NCBI GenBank assembly: GCA_946415365.1
Contig: CAMKSE010000003.1
Span: 124,001 to 188,000, forward strand
Origin: an uncultured Prevotellaceae bacterium
Lineage (GTDB): Bacteria > Bacteroidota > Bacteroidia > Bacteroidales > Bacteroidaceae
DNA: 64,000 bases
Direction: 5' to 3'
Shown here: positions 59,045 to 64,000 of the stretch, in pieces
Numbering within the stretch: the stretch's first letter is position 1
Layout: each line of letters starts with the position of its first letter
Made by a program: the position numbers and the translations under genes
The notes under the pieces: generated by a model
Told to the model about the DNA's origin: nothing
Database searches by the model: none
Seen by the model: only the letters and a program-made list of their open reading frames with translations

Positions 59045-61027
59045 ATGGAAGAGATGAAGACACAGTTGCCCGATAATGCTTTTCGGGAATTGAAGGACGG
59101 AGAACGGTATGAACCCATGATGTCGCCTCACGGACAATATCCTGAGGTGAATGCGTGGTCAGTCACCTGGGGTGTGCTGATGGCGATGCTTTTCTCTGCA
59201 GCTGCAGCCTATCTGGGACTGAAGGTAGGACAGGTGTTCGAGGCGGCCATTCCCATTGCCATCATAGCTGTGGGCGTTTCTACAGCCGCCAGGCGTTCGA
59301 AGGCACTGGGCGAGAATGTGATCATCCAGTCGATAGGTGCCTGCTCAGGTGCTGTGGTGGCAGGTGCCATATTCACTTTGCCGGCCATCTATATCCTACA
59401 GGCGAAGTATCCAGAGATGTCGGCTTCATTCCTGAAGATCTTCATCGCCTCATTGCTGGGTGGTATCATCGGCATTCTGTTCCTGATTCCCTTCAGGAAA
59501 TATTTTGTTTCCGACATGCATGGTAAGTATCCCTTCCCAGAGGCCACGGCTACTACGCAGGTGCTTGTCAGTGGTGCAAAGGGCGGCAATCAGGCCAAGC
59601 CTTTGCTGATGGCAGGTTTGGTGGGTGGAATCTACGATTTCATCGTGGCTACCTTCGGCTGGTGGAATGAGAACTTTACTTCACGTGTTGTGGAATGGGG
59701 ACAGACAATGGCTGATCAGGCCAAACTGGTATTCAAGGTGAATACAGGTGCGGCAGTTCTCGGCCTGGGCTATATCATCGGCTTCAGATATTCGCTCATC
59801 ATCACGTTGGGGTCGCTCTCCGTTTGGTGGCTCATCGTGCCTGGCCTTGCACTGTTTTTCGGTTCAGAGGTATTGAACCAGTGGGATCCTTCGATTACGA
59901 CAGCAGTGGGCGATATGTCGCCAGAGCAGATATTCAAGGCCTATGGCAAGTCGATAGGCATCGGAGGCATTGCTATGGCCGGTATTATCGGCATCATCAA
60001 GTCATGGGGTATCATCAAAGGTGCCGTCTCTCTCGCAGCGAAGGAGATGAAGGGTGGTGGTGAGACTGATGTGACTCAGCAGCGTACAGAACGGGATTTG
60101 TCGTTCCGATTTATCGCCATTTCATCTATAGTAACGATACTTCTTACGTTCCTCTTCTTCTGGTTTGGCGTGATGGACGGCAATATGCTGCAGGCGCTGG
60201 TGGCTATTGTTCTTGTGGCTGTCATTGCCTTCCTTTTCACCACCGTTGCTGCCAATGCCATCGCCATCGTAGGATCTAACCCCGTGAGTGGTATGACGCT
60301 GATGACGCTCATCCTCGCTTCTGTGGTGATGGTGGGCGTAGGCTTGCAGGGCACCAGTGGTATGGTGGCCGCACTGATCATGGGTGGTGTCGTCTGTACG
60401 GCGCTCTCAATGGCAGGTGCCTTTATCACCGACTTGAAGATCGGCTACTGGCTGGGTACGACCCCGAGGAAGCAGGAAACCTGGAAGTTCCTCGGCACAC
60501 TCGTTTCAGCTGCTACCGTGGGAGGTGTGATGATGCTGTTGAATGAGACCTATGGCTTTGCCTCTGGACAGCTCGCCGCGCCTCAGGCCAATGCGATGGC
60601 TGCCGTGATAGATCCGCTGATGAACGGCGTGGGTGCGCCTTGGGTGCTCTATGGCATCGGTGCCGCCATTGCCATTGTGCTCACACTCTGCAAGGTGCCG
60701 GCTTTGGCCTTTGCGTTGGGTATGTTCATTCCCTTGGAGTTGAACGTGCCGCTGCTGATAGGCGGCGCCGTACACTGGTTTGTGGAGACACGCTCGAAAG
60801 ACAAGAAGGAGAATGAGGCTCGAAGCGAGAAAGGAACGCTCCTTGCTTCAGGTTTCATTGCGGGCGGAGCCTTGATGGGTGTCGTCAGTGCGTTGCTTCG
60901 TTTCGGAGGTTTCAACCCCGTGAGTGCCGAGTGGTTGGCAAATCCGCTTTCCGAGGTTTGCTCGCTCCTTGCGTACATATTATTAATAGGTTACTTCGTT
61001 CAAGCTACGAAGGTTTCCAGAAAATAA
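59045..61027 (+). CDS. OPT-family oligopeptide transporter
   Basis: A 660-residue inner-membrane protein with about 14-16 membrane helices and the OPT-family landmarks: N-terminal GQYPEVNAWSVTWGVLMAML, GKYPFPEATATTQVLVSG, and the late stretch ALAFALGMFIPLELNVPLLI. OPT proteins import small peptides or metal chelates with protons. It follows the MalY-type gene closely. A bidirectional terminator follows it. Substrate unknown. Confidence 0.92.
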   Translation: MEEMKTQLPDNAFRELKDGERYEPMMSPHGQYPEVNAWSVTWGVLMAMLFSAAAAYLGLKVGQVFEAAIPIAIIAVGVSTAARRSKALGENVIIQSIGACSGAVVAGAIFTLPAIYILQAKYPEMSASFLKIFIASLLGGIIGILFLIPFRKYFVSDMHGKYPFPEATATTQVLVSGAKGGNQAKPLLMAGLVGGIYDFIVATFGWWNENFTSRVVEWGQTMADQAKLVFKVNTGAAVLGLGYIIGFRYSLIITLGSLSVWWLIVPGLALFFGSEVLNQWDPSITTAVGDMSPEQIFKAYGKSIGIGGIAMAGIIGIIKSWGIIKGAVSLAAKEMKGGGETDVTQQRTERDLSFRFIAISSIVTILLTFLFFWFGVMDGNMLQALVAIVLVAVIAFLFTTVAANAIAIVGSNPVSGMTLMTLILASVVMVGVGLQGTSGMVAALIMGGVVCTALSMAGAFITDLKIGYWLGTTPRKQETWKFLGTLVSAATVGGVMMLLNETYGFASGQLAAPQANAMAAVIDPLMNGVGAPWVLYGIGAAIAIVLTLCKVPALAFALGMFIPLELNVPLLIGGAVHWFVETRSKDKKENEARSEKGTLLASGFIAGGALMGVVSALLRFGGFNPVSAEWLANPLSEVCSLLAYILLIGYFVQATKVSRK

Positions 61028-61071
61028 AAGAAAAAGGCAGAGGATTTCACAGATTCTCTGCCTTTTTCTTG
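61028..61071. terminator. Bidirectional terminator between OPT and GH43 genes
   Basis: AAGAAAAAGGCAGAG pairs with CTCTGCCTTTTTCTT around a short loop, giving A/T tracts on both sides between convergent genes. Confidence 0.9.
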
Positions 61072-61079
61072 ATTGTAGC

Positions 61080-63116
61080 TTAGTTGATCAAGAATATCTT
61101 GGTCAGTCCGTTGTACGTGGCTTTGACCGTAGCGCGGCCCTCGACGATGGGACTGATCTCGAATTTCACTCCCGGATTGTTGGAGGTCGCAGTGAGTCTG
61201 GACCCCTCGCCCAACTTGCCATACACCTGATAGCGGGTCTGATCGGTGTAACCGTTGAGATTAGTGAAACGGATGGGTGTTGTAGGAATGACCAGCTTCT
61301 GACCATCGGCCATGATAGTGACCTGTGGCACTTGAGGTGCCTTCAGACTCATGCCTGTCTTCATGAAGCCAATACCATGGAGGTCGAAGAGACCATCAGG
61401 ACGCTGTGGTCCACGAGGACCACCCCAGCGGGGACGCTCAGGTGCCTTTACATCAGGTCCCTCAGCCACGAGGAAGATAGCATGTTTGCCTGTCAGTCCC
61501 TCAACGGCAGGCACATTCTTATGATACAACTTAGCCGTCCGTGAATCGTCTGCAGGGATATCAAAAACCGTGATTTCATCGCCTTTCCAAGGATCATCAA
61601 GACGTACGTGGATCTTGAAGGCACCATGTCTGCCTGGCGTCAGATTCAGATACAGTCCTGTGCCGTCGCCAACCTTCGTACCCTCAAATGCCTTCAAGCC
61701 CTTCGTATCCTGGGCCAGACCACCGAAGCCGAAGTACTTGAAGCCGATGATGCCGCCGTTGGTGATGCCAGCCAGATCCATCGAGTTGTTCCAGATGTCG
61801 TGGTTATCCTGCATCCACTCGTTGCTATTCGTGCCGCCAGCCATGAAACAGGCATAGCCGGCAGAATAGTACTGATAGGGAGGCAGACCGAAAATCTGGA
61901 AGCCCTCGCTGGTCACTTCTGCACCAGAATAGACCATTCCATCGGAGGTTTCAGCCGTCCAGCTCTGGTCTGCGGCATAAGGATCGTAGCCCGTGATCTT
62001 CACGACGCCACCATCAGCCACCTTCTTCTTGTCCCACGTGATCTTTACAGGGGCCACCATTGCCTGACGGGCAAAGCCGAAGCCACGAGGCGGACGATGA
62101 TAGAACACATACCACTGGCCGTTGATCTCCTGCAGCGAGCCGTGGGTGTTGTGGCCTGCATTGGTGGTCATCAGCTGTGAACCGTCCTCGTTGGGCACCA
62201 CGCCACGGGAGTCGACGAGCACACCACCAGAGCGCCAGGGACCTAAGGGTGAGTCGCCAAAGGCATAGCGCAGAGCGGAGTTGGTGTTGCCCAGGCCATA
62301 TTCCTTACCGCTGTAGCCGCTGAACACCATGACGTACTTATTACCCACCTGACGGATGGAAGACGCCTCGAAGAAATTGAAGTCGAGCGGATTCTGGCCT
62401 TTGTAAAGGGCCTTATACTCGCTGCCTTCCTTGTCCAACAGTCTGCCGTCGGCGCTGCTGGCTGGGATAAAGGGGTCGATGAGTTCCGTTCCCTCGCGCT
62501 TGGAGTACATCGTGTTCTGATCGAGTTCACAAGCCGTAGAATGCTGGAAGCCATAGAACACATAGGCCCGGAAGCCCTTGTCGTAGTCGGGATCCTTCTT
62601 GTTGGTAATCGTCTCGATGAAAACGGACGGATCGAAGTCGATGAGTGAGCCAGGCAGGCACTTGCGACCATCCTCTGTGAGGTTGATGGGTGTGAAGGGG
62701 CCGTTGGGACGGTCACTCTTACAGACCATCGCCACACGCTGCCAGCCACGGGAGTGGGGATAGAGGTAATAGGTCTTCTTGTCCGTGGACTTGTCCTTCA
62801 CCTCTACAAGGTCTGGGGCGAACATCGTGTCCCACTGACCATCGACATAATGCGTGAAGATCGGACCTTCGTCGCGCCATTGGCTGAGGTCTTCGACTGG
62901 AGCCGACCACATGCGGATGTCACTACCGCAGTAGGCCGTATAATTGGTGTCGTGTGAGCCGATGATATAGGCACGGAACTTACCTGGCTGGTCGGGATCC
63001 TCGAATACACGGGGTTCGCCGTCAGGCAGATGCTCCCAAAGGGGGAGATATGGGTTCTGCGCTTTCACCGACAAGGCCATCAAGCACAGAATGGGTAGGA
63101 GAAATAATCTTTTCAT
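61080..63116 (-). CDS. Glycoside hydrolase family 43 enzyme with C-terminal beta domains
   Basis: A 678-residue exported protein (signal peptide to about residue 19, VKAQ). The five-bladed GH43 domain occupies about 20-370. Its likely catalytic residues are Asp32 (HLPDGEP), the Asp in TMFAPDLVEV and the Glu in NFFEASSIRQV. The C-terminal part (about 390-560) resembles a carbohydrate-binding beta-sandwich, followed by a small Ig-like domain. GH43 enzymes remove arabinose or xylose from plant glycans. It lies 15 bp after a carboxylesterase gene, suggesting combined action on acylated hemicellulose. Confidence 0.85.
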   Translation of the reverse strand: MKRLFLLPILCLMALSVKAQNPYLPLWEHLPDGEPRVFEDPDQPGKFRAYIIGSHDTNYTAYCGSDIRMWSAPVEDLSQWRDEGPIFTHYVDGQWDTMFAPDLVEVKDKSTDKKTYYLYPHSRGWQRVAMVCKSDRPNGPFTPINLTEDGRKCLPGSLIDFDPSVFIETITNKKDPDYDKGFRAYVFYGFQHSTACELDQNTMYSKREGTELIDPFIPASSADGRLLDKEGSEYKALYKGQNPLDFNFFEASSIRQVGNKYVMVFSGYSGKEYGLGNTNSALRYAFGDSPLGPWRSGGVLVDSRGVVPNEDGSQLMTTNAGHNTHGSLQEINGQWYVFYHRPPRGFGFARQAMVAPVKITWDKKKVADGGVVKITGYDPYAADQSWTAETSDGMVYSGAEVTSEGFQIFGLPPYQYYSAGYACFMAGGTNSNEWMQDNHDIWNNSMDLAGITNGGIIGFKYFGFGGLAQDTKGLKAFEGTKVGDGTGLYLNLTPGRHGAFKIHVRLDDPWKGDEITVFDIPADDSRTAKLYHKNVPAVEGLTGKHAIFLVAEGPDVKAPERPRWGGPRGPQRPDGLFDLHGIGFMKTGMSLKAPQVPQVTIMADGQKLVIPTTPIRFTNLNGYTDQTRYQVYGKLGEGSRLTATSNNPGVKFEISPIVEGRATVKATYNGLTKIFLIN

Positions 63117-63131
63117 TGTTTCTTTGATGTT

Positions 63132-64000
63132 TTATTCAGGAATAATTGGCTCACCCATCTCAGATGCCTCGGCATCCTTGTCATCGAGTTTGAAGAGCAT
63201 GAACTCGGGCTTCTCTGCTGTGCAGGGCTCCCAACCAAGGCTCTTGCCGTCCTTACCGTTGGGATCGCTATATTTGGCGAAGTTCGTCCAGGCAGTGAGC
63301 ATCTTCTCGGCGAGATCCCAGTCACCCTGGGTCCACGGACGCCAACAATGCTTCATACTCTTGAACACATACCAGAGGTCGCTGCTGTGGAAGGCTCCTT
63401 TCAGACGGGCTGTCACCTCAGGATGGCTGCCGTCATCGGGCAACGGACGGGCAAACTCGTAGGCCCAGGCCTTGCCGCCCTTCTCCTGACGGACCTTACA
63501 GAACTCTGCAATGCCAGGTCCCATGGAACCCAGATCGTTCAGGGTGTAGCCAATCATATAGGGCACATCGGCGATAGAACCCTCACGGGCAGCCTCGTCG
63601 AAACTCTTCATGGATACATAACCATCGACAATCGGACGCTCCATCACATAGAGATCGCTCTTGTTCACCATGTTATAGATATTGCACAGGGGGTAGAGAG
63701 TCTCTGTAGAGGCGGCACGCAGCTTGGTGAGATCGGTAAGACCTGCCCAGTCCATCACCTTCTTGGTTTCTGCTTCAGCCTCCTTCAGCGTAGGATTGTA
63801 GGTAAAGAACTTCGCCATCGGCGTAGCCAGCTTGGCTGCCTCGCCATCCTTCGGAGGTACGTTCAGACCACCGCCACTCATAATGACAGCCTTGTGGAAC
63901 AGGCCACGGGCAAGAGGAGACTCACAGATGGTACGCACGCTGCCTGCTCCGGCACTCTGGCCAAAGATGGTCACATTGTCCGGGTCACCGCCAAACTGTG
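63132..64000 (-). CDS. Type-B carboxylesterase (5' part outside window)
   Basis: The frame is open to the window edge and the visible N-terminal residues QFGGDPDNVTIFGQSAGAGS are internal to the alpha/beta-hydrolase fold, so the GTG at 63974 is not the start. The nucleophile elbow GQSAG is present, and a later FHSSDLWYVF carries the likely catalytic His. The protein ends in KDAEASEMGEPIIPE. Family members hydrolyse esters such as acetyl or feruloyl groups. With the GH43 gene downstream it probably removes acyl groups from plant polysaccharide outside the cell or in the periplasm. Confidence 0.88.
   Translation of the reverse strand, partial: QFGGDPDNVTIFGQSAGAGSVRTICESPLARGLFHKAVIMSGGGLNVPPKDGEAAKLATPMAKFFTYNPTLKEAEAETKKVMDWAGLTDLTKLRAASTETLYPLCNIYNMVNKSDLYVMERPIVDGYVSMKSFDEAAREGSIADVPYMIGYTLNDLGSMGPGIAEFCKVRQEKGGKAWAYEFARPLPDDGSHPEVTARLKGAFHSSDLWYVFKSMKHCWRPWTQGDWDLAEKMLTAWTNFAKYSDPNGKDGKSLGWEPCTAEKPEFMLFKLDDKDAEASEMGEPIIPE

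Overview
The window reads as a chromosomal segment of a Bacteroidota bacterium, most likely Prevotella or a close Bacteroidales relative. The evidence is SusC/SusD proteins, many lipoproteins with Bacteroidetes signal peptides, DUF4249/DUF6057/DUF3836/DUF3737-type proteins, and promoters with the Bacteroidetes -7 box TAnnTTTG and usually no Shine-Dalgarno sequence. No tRNA, rRNA, IS element or CRISPR array was seen.

Layout. (1) 1-12.2 kb, AT-rich: a surface-acylation cluster. It holds a split transketolase, an SDR, an acyl carrier protein, an MBOAT acyltransferase, an SGNH-like protein and a phosphoethanolamine-transferase-like enzyme, then a secreted tandem-repeat protein, then on the minus strand a second SGNH/MBOAT pair whose MBOAT carries a one-base frameshift. 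(2) 12.3-21.1 kb: housekeeping genes lpxH, a MIP18/SufT-like gene, radC, a GT2, efp, rpmH, a PASTA protein, an RluA-family synthase, ddl, an acyltransferase and a NigD-like lipoprotein. (3) 21.5-28.8 kb: a SusC/SusD/lipoprotein locus whose SusC carries an extra C-terminal coiled coil and OmpA-like domain. (4) 28.9-37.2 kb: an outer-membrane protein, then a five-gene operon made of a duplicated pair (DUF6057 membrane protein plus beta-propeller lipoprotein with a CxxCH motif) around a DUF4369 lipoprotein. (5) 37.2-43.4 kb, minus strand: lipoprotein, TonB-dependent receptor, DUF4249, MG2-like protein. (6) 43.6-56.0 kb: a lipoprotein and ECF-sigma region. (7) 56.3-64 kb: DUF3836, DUF3737, a MalY-type aminotransferase, an OPT transporter, then GH43 and a carboxylesterase that runs off the end.

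The most unusual system is in region 6. Two three-gene modules (ECF sigma factor; protein with a short cytoplasmic anti-sigma-like head, one membrane helix, long linker and predicted outer-membrane beta-barrel; small lipoprotein) face each other at 49.5-51.8 kb and 53.7-56.0 kb. Between them one 547-residue gene fuses a complete ECF sigma factor directly to a membrane helix, a Pro-rich linker and a beta-barrel. Remnants of the same gene lie at 45.7 and 47.9 kb. Six minus-strand transcription units in 37-56 kb share one composite promoter (CTTTGTTAAA, then a TATATAA-like box at fixed distance, then TAnnTTTGCAA), which suggests a co-localised regulon.

The window also holds unexplained short repeats. 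There are 22-bp-phased palindrome or hairpin arrays at 13.5 and 46.2-46.4 kb. Iteron-like repeats of about 6-9 bp, different at each site, sit on ORF junctions at 18.2, 31.8, 33.3, 35.75, 38.5, 39.7 and 57.8 kb, and one lies inside a gene at 34.45 kb. All functional statements come from sequence reading and family knowledge; no database search was run.
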